Shown here: in pieces, positions 1 through 8,636 of the stretch | Position numbering within the stretch: position 1 is the stretch's first letter | Layout: every line of letters starts with the position of its first letter | Assembly: GCF_014645695.1 (NCBI RefSeq) | Contig: NZ_BMMF01000014.1 | Span: 62,001 to 126,000 of the forward strand | Reading direction: 5' to 3' | Source of the DNA: Salinarimonas ramus | Lineage (GTDB): Bacteria; Pseudomonadota; Alphaproteobacteria; Rhizobiales; Beijerinckiaceae | Length of the DNA stretch: 64,000 nt | Notes under the pieces: model-generated | Databases searched by the model: none | The model's input: only the letters and a program-made list of their open reading frames with translations | What the model was told of the DNA's origin: nothing | Translations under genes and position numbers: made by a program

Positions 1-297
1 CTGATGCGGCGCGAGGCCGAGTGCGGCGAGCTCGACCCCGGCGCGATCGACCGCGAGGTCCCCGCCGAGACGCTGCGCAAGCTCCAGCGCCTGCCGTACT
101 TCGCCAAGGCCTACGACCCGGACGGCATGCCGCCGGAGGACTTCGCCAATTACGGCGCCTTCATCACGACCTACGCCGAGGTGGCGCGCAACGCCCGCAG
201 GCTCGTCGACTTCGTGGCCCAGCACGCGATGGCGCCGGAGGCGGCCGAGGCGGGCGAGCCCGTGCTCGATCCCGCCTACGCCACCGCCGCCGAATGA
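1..297 (+). CDS. C-terminal fragment of an unidentified protein, start lies outside the window
   Basis: An open frame runs in from the window edge and ends at a TGA at 295-297, so about 98 C-terminal residues are visible. The ATG at 4 is not convincing as a start because the frame is open up to base 1. The segment is acidic and probably helical, with a readable stretch LPYFAKAYDPDGMPPEDF. I do not recognise the family with confidence; the ending resembles some transaldolase-like C-termini, but that is a weak impression. It lies 11 bases upstream of the sulfotransferase gene and on the same strand, so it is very likely the preceding gene of the same operon and part of the same pathway. Confidence 0.7.
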   Translation: MMRREAECGELDPGAIDREVPAETLRKLQRLPYFAKAYDPDGMPPEDFANYGAFITTYAEVARNARRLVDFVAQHAMAPEAAEAGEPVLDPAYATAAE

Positions 298-308
298 GGG
301 AGCCGACG

Positions 309-1061
309 ATGCATCTCTCCATCGCCCTGTGGGGCCACCCGCGCTCCATGTCCACCGCGCTCGAGCGCTCCTTCATGGAGCGCGGCGACTTCAAGGTCTT
401 CCACGAGGCCTTCAGCTACGTCTACTTCGTGCACGAGAGCCGAACGACCCTGCCGCACCAGAACCCCGACCCGGACCATCCGCGCACCTACGAGGCGGTG
501 CGCGACATGATGGAGCGCGCGCGCCTGGAGAAGCCCGTCTTCCACAAGGACTTCCCCTACCACGCGCTGGAGCACCTGCTCGCCGATCCCGACTACCTGA
601 AGGGCCAGATCAACACCTTCCTCATCCGCGATCCGGAGGAGGCGGTGCTCTCGCACGCCAACGTCCATCCCGACGTGACGCGCGAGACGCTCGGCTACGA
701 GCAGCAGGCGCGGCTCTTCGATTTCGTCGTCGAGCTCACCGGCGAGATCCCCCTCGTCGTCAACGCCGCCGATCTCGCCGACGACCCGAAGGGCACCATC
801 GCCACCTTCTGCGCCCGCACCGGCATCGACCTCGTGCCCGAGGCGCTGAGCTGGGATGCCGGCACACGGCCGGAATGGTCGACCTGGGAGGGCTGGCACA
901 AGGACGTCATCGGCTCGAGCGGCATCGGCAAGCCGAAGAAGGCCTATCGCTACACCTACGAGGACCTGCCGCATCTGCGCGATTACGTCGCCTATTGCAG
1001 GCCCTTCTACGAGCATCTCGACCAATACCGGATCTCGCCGGTGAAGGAGGCAGCGGAATGA
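309..1061 (+). CDS. PAPS-dependent sulfotransferase family protein
   Basis: A 250-residue cytosolic protein. The N-terminus holds the P-loop-like 5'-phosphosulfate-binding motif of sulfotransferases (WGHPRSMSTA, residues 8-17). Around residues 102-116 the segment LIRDPEEAVLSH fits the RDP...S element that contacts the 3'-phosphate of PAPS. The fold family transfers sulfate from PAPS to a hydroxyl or amine; the small-molecule acceptor here is unknown. The ATG at 309 was chosen because it follows a GAGGGAG-like ribosome site and places the P-loop at the usual N-terminal position. Its stop overlaps the start of the next gene (ATGA). The cysD-cysNC genes at the end of the operon would supply PAPS. 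Confident of family, not of substrate. Confidence 0.85.
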   Translation: MHLSIALWGHPRSMSTALERSFMERGDFKVFHEAFSYVYFVHESRTTLPHQNPDPDHPRTYEAVRDMMERARLEKPVFHKDFPYHALEHLLADPDYLKGQINTFLIRDPEEAVLSHANVHPDVTRETLGYEQQARLFDFVVELTGEIPLVVNAADLADDPKGTIATFCARTGIDLVPEALSWDAGTRPEWSTWEGWHKDVIGSSGIGKPKKAYRYTYEDLPHLRDYVAYCRPFYEHLDQYRISPVKEAAE

Positions 1062-1789
1062 GCGTCTCGACCGTCATCGTCACGGGGGCCGCCGCCGGCG
1101 TCGGCCGCGCCCTCGTCGGCCTCCTCCTCGATCGCGGCATGACCGTGATCGCGAGCGACATCGACGAGCCCGGCCTCGCGAGCCTGCGCGACGCCCATGC
1201 GGGGCGCCCGCTCGCCGTCTCCACCTGCGACGTCGGCGTGCGCGCCGAGTGCGACGCCTTCATGGAGCGCACGCTCGCCGCCTTCCCGCAGGTCGACGGC
1301 CTCGTCAACAATGCCGGGCTCTACCTCGGCCGGCCCGTGTGGGACTACGACGACACGACCATCGAGCGCGTCATCGCCGTCAACGTGAAGGGCCCCGTGT
1401 GGCTCTCGCGCGCCTTCGCCGGGCACCTGCTGCCGCACGAGCGGCGAGGCGCGATCGTCAACCTCGCCTCGGTCGCGGGCGAGGTCGGCTCGTCGGACGC
1501 GCTCTACGGCACGGTGAAGGCAGGCGTCATCGGCCTCACCAAGTCGAATGCGATGAACTTCGCGCCGTACATCCGCGTGAACGTCGTGTCTCCCGGGCTC
1601 ATCGTGAATACGGCCATCGCCGATCGCATCCCGGAATATCGCTACAAGGAATACAAGCGCCAGGAGATGCTCGACTACGACATCCTCCCCGAGGACGTCG
1701 CGCGCATCTGCGCCTACGCGCTCTCCGACGACGCGAAGTCCATGACCGGCGCCGTGCTGCGCGCCGACAACGGCTGCTACCCCCGCTGA
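1058..1789 (+). CDS. SDR family NAD(P)-dependent oxidoreductase
   Basis: A 243-residue classical short-chain dehydrogenase. Visible elements are the cofactor-binding TGAAAGVG (residues 9-16, TGxxxGxG), NNAG near residues 83-86, and the catalytic YGTVK (Tyr150, Lys154) with the usual upstream serine in the NLASVAG segment. Length is typical for the family. The start overlaps the sulfotransferase stop by four bases, indicating translational coupling. The enzyme would interconvert an alcohol and a carbonyl in the same pathway as the sulfotransferase; the direction and substrate cannot be read from sequence. An aspartate after the second beta strand (SDID) favours NAD(H) over NADP(H), which is an inference. 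Confidence 0.88.
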   Translation: MSVSTVIVTGAAAGVGRALVGLLLDRGMTVIASDIDEPGLASLRDAHAGRPLAVSTCDVGVRAECDAFMERTLAAFPQVDGLVNNAGLYLGRPVWDYDDTTIERVIAVNVKGPVWLSRAFAGHLLPHERRGAIVNLASVAGEVGSSDALYGTVKAGVIGLTKSNAMNFAPYIRVNVVSPGLIVNTAIADRIPEYRYKEYKRQEMLDYDILPEDVARICAYALSDDAKSMTGAVLRADNGCYPR

Positions 1790-1836
1790 CGACAGACCCG
1801 GCGAGGCCCGATACGGCGCCCGAAGGAGACGAGATC

Positions 1837-2985
1837 ATGCCTGGTACCTATCTCGAGGACGGCAAGCCCACGATCATGATCGTCGGGATGGGCGACCTCT
1901 CCTGCAATGTCCTCACGCTGCTCGCCCAGGACCCCGACACGAACCGTCTCGTCCTCGCCGGGCGGGACGTCGAGACGGTGCGCCGGCGCGCGAACCTCGT
2001 GCGCTTCACCGCCCACAATCTCGGCCACGTCCCGGAGATCGAGGCGGTCGGCATCGATCTCGACGACATCGACGCCACCGCCGAGACGCTGGCGCGGGTG
2101 CGCCCCGACATCGTCTTCATGGGGGCTTCGCTCCAATCGTGGCGCGTCATCACCGGCCTGCCGGCGGCGGTGTTCGAGGCCCTCGACGAGGCGCAGTTCG
2201 GGCCCTGGCTGCCCATGCACCTCACGCTGAACTACAAGCTGATGCAGGCGGTCCGCCGCTCGGGCGTCGACGCCAAGGTGGTCAATGCCGCCTTCCCGGA
2301 CGCGGTTGGGCCCGTCCTCGCCAAGGTCGGCCTCGCGCCGACGATCGGCATCGGCAACGTCGCCAACATCATCCCCGCGCTCACCTACGGGGTCGCGCAC
2401 GTCACCGGCAAGGACGTCGCCGACGTCGAGCTGCGGCTCGTGGCCCAGCACTACTTCAGCCACTACGTCCCGCGCTTCGGCGATGCGGGGCGCGGCGCCT
2501 ACCACCTCACCGCGCGCGTCGGCGGCCAGCGGCTCGACGGCGAGCTCGACCATTCGGCCGTGTTCTCGCAGCTGAACGGGCGCCTCAAGCGGCTCGGCGG
2601 CGTCGCCGGGCAGCTGCTCACGGCCTCCTCCGCCGTGCGCGTCGTCGAGGCGATGGCCACCGACAGCGGCATCCTCGCCCACGCTCCGGCGCCGGACGGT
2701 CTGCCCGGCGGCTATCCGGTGCGCGTCTATCGCGACGGCGGCGTGCTCGATCTCGACGAGAGCCTGGACCGCGCGGAGGCGATCCGCATCAACGAGGATT
2801 GCCAGCGCGCCGACGGCATCGAGGCCATCGAGGACGACGGCACCGTCGTGTTCACCGAGCCCGAAATGGCGATCATGAAGTCGATGCTCGGCTACGAGTG
2901 CCGGCGCATGGCGCTCGCCGACGTCGAGGACTGGGCCGAGGAGCTCGGCTCCAAGTATCGCGCCTTCGCCGACCGGTATTCCTGA
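1837..2985 (+). CDS. Rossmann-fold NAD(P)-binding dehydrogenase-like protein, substrate unknown
   Basis: A 382-residue protein starting with a beta-strand and glycine-rich turn (MIVGMGDLS, residues 14-22), typical of Rossmann dinucleotide-binding domains. The middle region (residues about 85-175) holds a VRPDIVFMGAS strand and a VNAAFPDAVGPVLAKVG segment that recall the layout of malate/lactate-type or saccharopine-type dehydrogenases, but I cannot assign it to a named family. No signal peptide or membrane segment is visible. The ATG at 1837 follows a GAAGGAGA ribosome site. It lies 47 bases after the SDR and 25 bases before the methyltransferase in the same operon, so it probably catalyses another redox step of the same pathway. 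Confidence 0.7.
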   Translation: MPGTYLEDGKPTIMIVGMGDLSCNVLTLLAQDPDTNRLVLAGRDVETVRRRANLVRFTAHNLGHVPEIEAVGIDLDDIDATAETLARVRPDIVFMGASLQSWRVITGLPAAVFEALDEAQFGPWLPMHLTLNYKLMQAVRRSGVDAKVVNAAFPDAVGPVLAKVGLAPTIGIGNVANIIPALTYGVAHVTGKDVADVELRLVAQHYFSHYVPRFGDAGRGAYHLTARVGGQRLDGELDHSAVFSQLNGRLKRLGGVAGQLLTASSAVRVVEAMATDSGILAHAPAPDGLPGGYPVRVYRDGGVLDLDESLDRAEAIRINEDCQRADGIEAIEDDGTVVFTEPEMAIMKSMLGYECRRMALADVEDWAEELGSKYRAFADRYS

Positions 2986-3010
2986 CAATCTCGGAAACAG
3001 GAGGCCGATC

Positions 3011-3808
3011 ATGGCCGACACGCAGACCCTCGCGCCCGCGCCGGCGCCCACCGGCGACGCACGCCCCGCGCCCGAGCGCTTCGCCGAGCAATACGTGCCC
3101 CGTTTCGTCGACAAGTGGGACGCCCTCATCGACTGGGATCGTCGCAAGGCCTCGGAGGCCGACTTCTTCGTGGAGCGCCTGCGGGCGGCGGGAGCGCGGC
3201 GTGTCCTCGACGTCGCGGCCGGGACGGGCTTCCACTCGGTCGCGCTCATCGAGGCGGGCTTCGAGGTCGTCGCGGTGGACGGCAGCGCGGCGATGCTGGA
3301 GCAGGCGCGCGCCAACGCCGCGCGGCGCGGGCACACGCTCGAGGCGATCCACGCCGACTGGCGCGAGCTCGGCACCAAGGTGACCGGCACGTTCGACGCC
3401 GTCGTGTGCCTCGGCAGTTCCTTCCCGCACCTGTTCGACGCGGGCGATCGCCGCCACGTGCTGGGCGAGTTCGCCGCCCGCATCGCGCCCGGCGGGCTTC
3501 TGATGCTCGACCATCGGAATTTCGACGCCATCCGGGCGCATCGCTACAAGTCGAGCGGCAATTTCTATTATTGCGGCACCGGCGCCAAGGTCAGCGTCGA
3601 TCACGCCGACGAGACGCTCTGTCGCTTCCGCTACGACTTCGCGGATCGCGAGACCTATACGCTCGAGGTCTACCCGGTCCTCGAGAACGAGATGCGCGGC
3701 CTCCTGGAAGATGCCGGCTTCGAGGCGGTCGAGACCTTCGGCGACTTCAAGCGCGTCTTCGACATCTACGCCACCGACTTCGTCATTCACGTCGCGCGCC
3801 GGCCCTGA
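3011..3808 (+). CDS. glycine/sarcosine N-methyltransferase-type SAM methyltransferase
   Basis: A 265-residue class I SAM-dependent methyltransferase. Motif I is VLDVAAGTGFHSV (residues 65-77), followed by an acidic VDGS strand end and the ADWREL and CLGSSFPHLF segments. The overall pattern (FVDKWDALIDWDRR near the N-terminus, LDHRNFDAI, YYCG and a TFGDF near the C-terminus) closely matches the glycine/sarcosine N-methyltransferases that make dimethylglycine and betaine in halophilic bacteria, as I remember them. No sarcosine/dimethylglycine methyltransferase partner is adjacent; instead the neighbours are a sulfotransferase and PAPS genes. It may therefore methylate a different amine, or supply a methylated acceptor for sulfation. 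Family assignment is strong; substrate is inference. Confidence 0.8.
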   Translation: MADTQTLAPAPAPTGDARPAPERFAEQYVPRFVDKWDALIDWDRRKASEADFFVERLRAAGARRVLDVAAGTGFHSVALIEAGFEVVAVDGSAAMLEQARANAARRGHTLEAIHADWRELGTKVTGTFDAVVCLGSSFPHLFDAGDRRHVLGEFAARIAPGGLLMLDHRNFDAIRAHRYKSSGNFYYCGTGAKVSVDHADETLCRFRYDFADRETYTLEVYPVLENEMRGLLEDAGFEAVETFGDFKRVFDIYATDFVIHVARRP

Positions 3809-3854
3809 GGCCCCGCGCGCGAGCTTTCGTCACGAGACACCGAGGGGCATCGCC

Positions 3855-5153
3855 GTGACCACCGATACCAACGCCGCCAGCGGCACCACGAGCGCGCTCG
3901 CGGGCGTGCTGATCACGATCCTCCTGACGAGCTTCGTCGCCGCGACCTACGGGTTCGGGTTCTACCTGTTCTCGCAGCTCGTGCCGGACATGCGGGCCGA
4001 TCTCGGCTTCGACATGTCGACGGTGGGCATCATCACCGCCGCGGGCCAGCTCGGCTTCCTCGCCTTCGCCGTCGCGGGCGCCTGGCTCGCGCCGCGCATC
4101 GGCGGCGGGCAGGTCGTCATCGGCTCGGTCGCGCTGTGCGCGGCGTGCCTGATGCTGCTGCCGATGACGGACTCGATCCTCGTCGTGGGCGCGCTGCTCA
4201 CGATTCTCGGCGGCACGGCCGCGTCCGTCTACGTGCCGATGGTGGAGATCGTCTCGCGCGCCATCGGCTACCAGCACCGCGGCAAGGTGCTCGGCCTCGT
4301 CTCCAGCGGCACGAGCTACGGCGTCTTCGTCAACAGCCTGCTGGTGCCGATCTTCGTCGCCAACGAGGATTGGCGCGGCGTCTGGTTCACGGTCGGCGCG
4401 GGCACCTTCGTCGTCACCGCGATCGCGACGGTGACGTTCTGGAAGCTCGGCCTCTTCCGCCACACGCCCGAGCCCGCGCCCGCCGCCGGCGAGAAGAAGG
4501 GCGGCCTCCTCTCCGGCGCGACCGCCGTGATGGTGCCCTGGGTCCTGATCATCTGGGCCATCACCTTCATGAACGGCTTTTCGACGCTGCCCTTCCAGAA
4601 CTACCTCTCGCCCTACCTGCGCGAGGAGCTGGGCTTCTCCGTCGAGTTCGCGGCGTGGGTCTGGGGCGTGATCGGCTTCATCGGCATGTTCGCCGGCTTC
4701 GTGGTCGGCTGGATGTCGGACAAGACGGGCGTGCGCCTCGCCCTCGTGTTCACCTACGTCTGCGTCTTCGCCGCCTCGACGATCCTCGTCGTCGCGCCCA
4801 CCGAGACCCTCGCGATCGGGGCCGGCGTGCTCTTCGCGGTGGCGTTCTACCCGATCTTCGGCCTCGTGCCGGCCTACGTCGCCAAGACCGCCAAGGGCGC
4901 GCAGGCCACCGTGATCTTCGGCGTCGCCAACGTCACGCTCGGCGTCGGCGGCATGGTCGGAAACTACTTCTTCGGCGTCCTCGCCGACGTCACCGGCACC
5001 TTCGTGTGGATCTACGTGGCGATCGCCGCCTCGGCGGTCCTGCTCGGCATCCTCTCCGTCGTCCTCCCCACCGAGGGCGCCGCCGAGGAGAGCCGCGCAT
5101 CCACCGACGACGGCGCCACCGACGCCGGCGCAAGACTCGACGCCGCCGAATGA
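3855..5153 (+). CDS. MFS transporter
   Basis: A 432-residue integral membrane protein with about twelve hydrophobic segments in two halves, separated by a charged loop near residues 200-220. The first helix starts near residue 15. Several segments are glycine-rich as in the Major Facilitator Superfamily (GWMSDKTGVR is the typical loop between helices, here in the second half). The start is GTG at 3855, preceded by GAGGGGC; no ATG gives a fitting N-terminus. It sits inside the sulfotransferase/methyltransferase operon, 46 bases after the methyltransferase, so export of the product or uptake of a precursor are the obvious roles. Substrate is not deducible. Confidence 0.85.
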   Translation: MTTDTNAASGTTSALAGVLITILLTSFVAATYGFGFYLFSQLVPDMRADLGFDMSTVGIITAAGQLGFLAFAVAGAWLAPRIGGGQVVIGSVALCAACLMLLPMTDSILVVGALLTILGGTAASVYVPMVEIVSRAIGYQHRGKVLGLVSSGTSYGVFVNSLLVPIFVANEDWRGVWFTVGAGTFVVTAIATVTFWKLGLFRHTPEPAPAAGEKKGGLLSGATAVMVPWVLIIWAITFMNGFSTLPFQNYLSPYLREELGFSVEFAAWVWGVIGFIGMFAGFVVGWMSDKTGVRLALVFTYVCVFAASTILVVAPTETLAIGAGVLFAVAFYPIFGLVPAYVAKTAKGAQATVIFGVANVTLGVGGMVGNYFFGVLADVTGTFVWIYVAIAASAVLLGILSVVLPTEGAAEESRASTDDGATDAGARLDAAE

Positions 5154-5226
5154 CCCCACCCGCGTCGGCGCATCGCCCGCGCCGGCGCGGACCTCTCCCA
5201 TCGACGAGCCTTCAGGAGCCGAGGAC

Positions 5227-6093
5227 ATGACCGCGACCCTCGAACCCGAACGCATGCCCGCTTTCTACCCGGGACGTGCCGAGACCGACGCCGAGACCGC
5301 CGCCCACCTCGCCGAGCTGGAGGCGCGCACGATCTACATCCTGCGCGAGGCCTATGCCCGCGTCTCCCCGCTCGGCATGCTCTGGTCGATCGGCAAGGAT
5401 TCGAACGCGCTCCTGTGGATGGCCCGCAAGGCCTTCTTCGGCCGCGTGCCCTTCCCGCTGGTCCAGCTCGACACGGGCATGGAGCTGCCCGAGGTCTACG
5501 CCTTCCGCGACCGGGTGGTCGCCGAGTGGGAGCTCGACCTGCGCGTCGAGCACTGCCCGCCCGAGGAGGACATGGACCAGACCCTGCCTCCCGCGACCCG
5601 CGCCGCCGCGCGCAAGACGGTGGGCCTGCGCAACGCGCTCGCCCGCGACAAGTATCGCGGGGTCATGGTCGGTATCCGTCGCGACGAGCAGGCGACCCGC
5701 GCCAAGGAGCGCGTCTTCTCGCCTCGCGCCCTCGACGGAGCCTGGGACTTCCGCAACCAGCCGCCCGAGTTCTGGGACCAGTACAAGACCGACTTCCCCG
5801 ACGGCGTGCACGTGCGCATCCACCCGCTGCTCCATTGGAGCGAGCTCGACATCTGGCGCTACACCAAGGCCGAGGGCATCCCCGTCGTGCCGCTGTACTT
5901 CTCGCGCGACGGCAAGCGCTACCGCTCGCTCGGCGAGAAGAACATCACCTTCCCCGTCCCCTCCGACGCCTCGACGATCGACGAGATCATCGAGGAGCTG
6001 ATGGTCACCAAGGTCTCCGAGCGCGCCGGGCGCACGATGGACAAGGAGACCGAGGACAGCTTCGAGCGCCTGCGCTCCAGCGGCTACATGTGA
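5227..6093 (+). CDS. cysD: sulfate adenylyltransferase subunit 2 (CysD), divergent form
   Basis: A 288-residue member of the PAPS reductase/ATP-sulfurylase small-subunit family. The PP-loop SIGKDS is at residues 54-59. With the GTPase subunit CysN it adenylylates sulfate to APS in the cytosol. The segment after the PP-loop reads LDTGMELPEVYAFRD rather than the HVDT-WKFREM form usual in assimilatory CysD and NodP, so this is a divergent branch. The ATG at 5227 follows CAGGAGCCGAGG. The gene lies 12 bases before cysNC and 73 after the transporter. No cysH, cysI or other sulfate-reduction gene is nearby, which supports a role in making PAPS for the sulfotransferase of the same operon. Confidence 0.88.
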   Translation: MTATLEPERMPAFYPGRAETDAETAAHLAELEARTIYILREAYARVSPLGMLWSIGKDSNALLWMARKAFFGRVPFPLVQLDTGMELPEVYAFRDRVVAEWELDLRVEHCPPEEDMDQTLPPATRAAARKTVGLRNALARDKYRGVMVGIRRDEQATRAKERVFSPRALDGAWDFRNQPPEFWDQYKTDFPDGVHVRIHPLLHWSELDIWRYTKAEGIPVVPLYFSRDGKRYRSLGEKNITFPVPSDASTIDEIIEELMVTKVSERAGRTMDKETEDSFERLRSSGYM

Positions 6094-6105
6094 GGAGCCG
6101 AGATC

Positions 6106-8001
6106 ATGACGACGCTTCTGAACCCCATGAAGATCTCGCCCATGAAGATCGTGGTCGTCGGCCACGTCGATCACGGCAAGTCGACGCTCATCGGCCGCCT
6201 GCTGCACGACACCGGCAGCCTGCCCGACGGCAAGCTCGAGGAGCTGACCGCGATGGCGGAGCGCCGCGGCATGCCGCTGGAATGGTCGTTCGTCCTCGAC
6301 GCCTTCCAGGCCGAGCGCGACCAGGCGATCACCATCGACACGACGCAGATCAACTTCAAGTCGGACAAGCGCCCCTACGTCATCATCGATGCGCCGGGGC
6401 ATCGCGAGTTCCTCAAGAACATGGTCTCCGGCGCGGCCTCGGCCGATGCGGCGGTGCTCGTCGTCGACGTGGCGGAGGGCGTGCGCGAGCAGTCGCGCCG
6501 CCACGCCTTCCTGCTGCACCTGCTCGGGCTGCGGCAGGTGGTCGTCGTCGTCAACAAGCTCGACCTCGTGGGGCGCGACGAGACGCGCTTCCGCGCCGTG
6601 GAGGCGGAGGTGCGGGCCTATCTCGCCGAGATCGGCCTCGAGCCCTCCGCCATCGTGCCCATCGCCGCCCGCGACGGCGAGAACCTCGCTGCGCGCGCCA
6701 CCACCATGCCCTGGTACGACGGGCCGACGCTCGTCGAGGCGCTCGACGCGCTGGTTCCCCTCGCGCCGCCCCTGGAGCGGCCGCTGCGCCTGCCCATCCA
6801 GGACGTCTACAAGTTCGACGAGCGGCGCATCCTCGTCGGTCGCGTCGAGGCGGGCGGCTTCGAGGTGGGCGACGAGCTCGTCTTCTCGCCCTCGAACCGC
6901 CGCGCGCGGGTGAAGTCCATCGAGACCTGGAACGCGCCCGCGCCCAAGCTCGCGGCGCGCGCCGGCGAGGTCGTCGGCTTCACCCTCGACGAGCAGATCT
7001 TCGCCGAGCGTGGCGACGTGGCGAGCCACGAGGCGTCCGCGCCCAAGCTCACCAACGTCTTTCGCGCGACGCTGTTCTGGCTCGCCGAGCGCACGCTCTC
7101 GCCGGGCGACACGCTCAAGCTGAAGGTAGGCCCCGACGAGGCGAACGTCACGCTCGAAGCCATCGAGAACGCCATCGACACGCAGACGCTGGCGCGCGCG
7201 CCCGCCGTCGGCGTGGGGCACAACGAGGTCGCCGAGGTGGTGCTGCGCACCCGCGAGATGCTCTCGCTGGACGACCACCGCACCAACCCCGCGGGCGGGC
7301 GCTTCGTCCTCGTCGACGGCTTCGACACCGTGGCCGGCGGCGTGATCTCGACGGACGGCTATCCGGACCAGCGCGAGGCCATGCGCGTGAAGGGCACGAA
7401 CCTCTACGAGGTCGATCACCTGCTCTCGACGCAAGGGCGCGCCTTCCGCAACGGCCATCGCGGCGGCGTGATCTGGATGACCGGACTCTCGGGGGCAGGC
7501 AAGTCGACGCTCGCCATGCGCGTCGAGCAGCGCCTCTTCGCCAAGGGCTACCAGGCCTTCGTGCTCGACGGCGACAACGTGCGCAAGGGGCTCAACGCCG
7601 ATCTCGGCTTCTCGCCGGAGGATCGCGCGGAGAACATCCGGCGCGTGGGCGAGGTCGCCGCGCTCTTCGCCGAGGCGGGGATGATCGTCGTGACGGCGTT
7701 CATCTCGCCCTACCGCTCGGACCGCGACCGCGCCCGCGCGGCGGCGGGCGAGGCCTTCCACGAGGTCCACGTCGCCGCCGACCTCGCCACCTGCGAGGAG
7801 CGCGATCCCAAGGGGCTCTACCGGCGCGCCCGCGCCGGCGAGATCGGCGAGTTCACCGGCATCACCGCGCCCTACGAGGCGCCCGAGACGCCCGAGCTCG
7901 TGGTCGATACCTCGAAGGCGTCCATCGAAACCTGCGTCGACGCCATCGTCGCCTATGTCGACGCCCACCTCGCCGTGCGCGCGCGGGCCGTGGGCGCCTG
8001 A
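6106..8001 (+). CDS. cysNC: bifunctional sulfate adenylyltransferase subunit 1 / adenylylsulfate kinase (CysNC)
   Basis: A 631-residue fusion. The N-terminal GTPase half carries Walker [10 protein letters not shown] (residues 19-27), DAPGH (from residue 95) and NKLD (from residue 150), followed by EF-Tu-like beta-barrel domains. The C-terminal APS kinase domain starts around residue 450 with P-loop GLSGAGKS (460-467) and includes DGDNVR and FISPYRSDR. Together with CysD it converts sulfate plus ATP to APS and then PAPS. Length and domain order match NodQ/CysNC proteins. It is the last gene of the operon and is followed by a strong hairpin. Its place at the end of a sulfotransferase operon indicates dedicated PAPS supply. 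Confidence 0.95.
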   Translation: MTTLLNPMKISPMKIVVVGHVDHGKSTLIGRLLHDTGSLPDGKLEELTAMAERRGMPLEWSFVLDAFQAERDQAITIDTTQINFKSDKRPYVIIDAPGHREFLKNMVSGAASADAAVLVVDVAEGVREQSRRHAFLLHLLGLRQVVVVVNKLDLVGRDETRFRAVEAEVRAYLAEIGLEPSAIVPIAARDGENLAARATTMPWYDGPTLVEALDALVPLAPPLERPLRLPIQDVYKFDERRILVGRVEAGGFEVGDELVFSPSNRRARVKSIETWNAPAPKLAARAGEVVGFTLDEQIFAERGDVASHEASAPKLTNVFRATLFWLAERTLSPGDTLKLKVGPDEANVTLEAIENAIDTQTLARAPAVGVGHNEVAEVVLRTREMLSLDDHRTNPAGGRFVLVDGFDTVAGGVISTDGYPDQREAMRVKGTNLYEVDHLLSTQGRAFRNGHRGGVIWMTGLSGAGKSTLAMRVEQRLFAKGYQAFVLDGDNVRKGLNADLGFSPEDRAENIRRVGEVAALFAEAGMIVVTAFISPYRSDRDRARAAAGEAFHEVHVAADLATCEERDPKGLYRRARAGEIGEFTGITAPYEAPETPELVVDTSKASIETCVDAIVAYVDAHLAVRARAVGA

Positions 8002-8027
8002 GCGTAGGCACGTCTCGGAACCGGTCC

Positions 8028-8059
8028 GGGCGCGCCCGCATTGGACGGCGGGCGCGCCC
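8028..8059 (+). terminator. strong GC hairpin after cysNC
   Basis: A 12-base perfect stem (GGGCGCGCCCGC pairing with GCGGGCGCGCCC) closes an 8-base loop, 27 bases after the cysNC stop. There is no T-tract, only a pyrimidine-rich tail, so termination may be factor-assisted. It separates the sulfation operon from the DUF1622 gene. Confidence 0.6.
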
Positions 8060-8107
8060 GTCCTCTATGTCTCATGCGCGGGTGCGCGTGAGAAAGGGGG
8101 CGCTTCG

Positions 8108-8632
8108 ATGAGACGAGCCGCGATTTCGAGCCTCGCCGTCGCCGGTCTGGCGGCGGCGGCCATCTTCATCGGCACCGCGCGGGCGCAGGAAGACGCCGAG
8201 ACCGGTGCCGCCGCCATCGGCGCCGCCCCCGGCGCCACAGCCGAGTGGGTCGACGTCGCGCTGCACTGGATCACGCGCACCATCGAGTTCGGCGGCATCG
8301 CCGTCATCGTCATCGGCGCGCTCGCCTCCACCATCGGCTACCTGCGCCGCAAGCTCGCCGGCGAGCGCGGCGAGGATCCCTACCACGATTACCGCGCGAG
8401 CCTCGGCCGCTCGATCCTGCTCGGGCTCGAGTTCCTGGTGGCCGCCGACATCATCGCCACCGTCGCCATCGAGCCCACGGTCGACAGCGTGCTCGTGCTC
8501 GCCGGCATCGTGATCATCAGAACCTTCCTGTCCTTCGCGCTCGAGGTCGAGATCGAGGGGCGCTGGCCCTGGCAGAACCAGGAGGACGCGCCCGGCGCGC
8601 GTCAGCGGCGCGCGCAGGACGCGCGGGAGTAG
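8108..8632 (+). CDS. DUF1622 family membrane protein
   Basis: A 174-residue protein with an N-terminal signal-like segment ending at ARA (about residue 25), then three hydrophobic helices. The conserved part holds RASLGRSILLGLEFLVAADI, IIRTFLSFALEVEIEG and a WPW near the C-terminus, which is the pattern of DUF1622. The function of this family is not known. The ATG at 8108 follows AAAGGGGGCG. It lies after the terminator of the sulfation operon and converges with the flavin-binding protein gene, four bases away, so it is probably a single-gene unit. Confidence 0.82.
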   Translation: MRRAAISSLAVAGLAAAAIFIGTARAQEDAETGAAAIGAAPGATAEWVDVALHWITRTIEFGGIAVIVIGALASTIGYLRRKLAGERGEDPYHDYRASLGRSILLGLEFLVAADIIATVAIEPTVDSVLVLAGIVIIRTFLSFALEVEIEGRWPWQNQEDAPGARQRRAQDARE

Positions 8633-8636
8633 AGGC

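Noticed and set aside
5212-7968. Very long open frame on the minus strand opposite cysD and cysNC
   Set aside because: High GC removes stop codons in the opposite frame; the translation is rich in Arg, Val, Leu and Gly without motifs, while both plus-strand genes are well supported.
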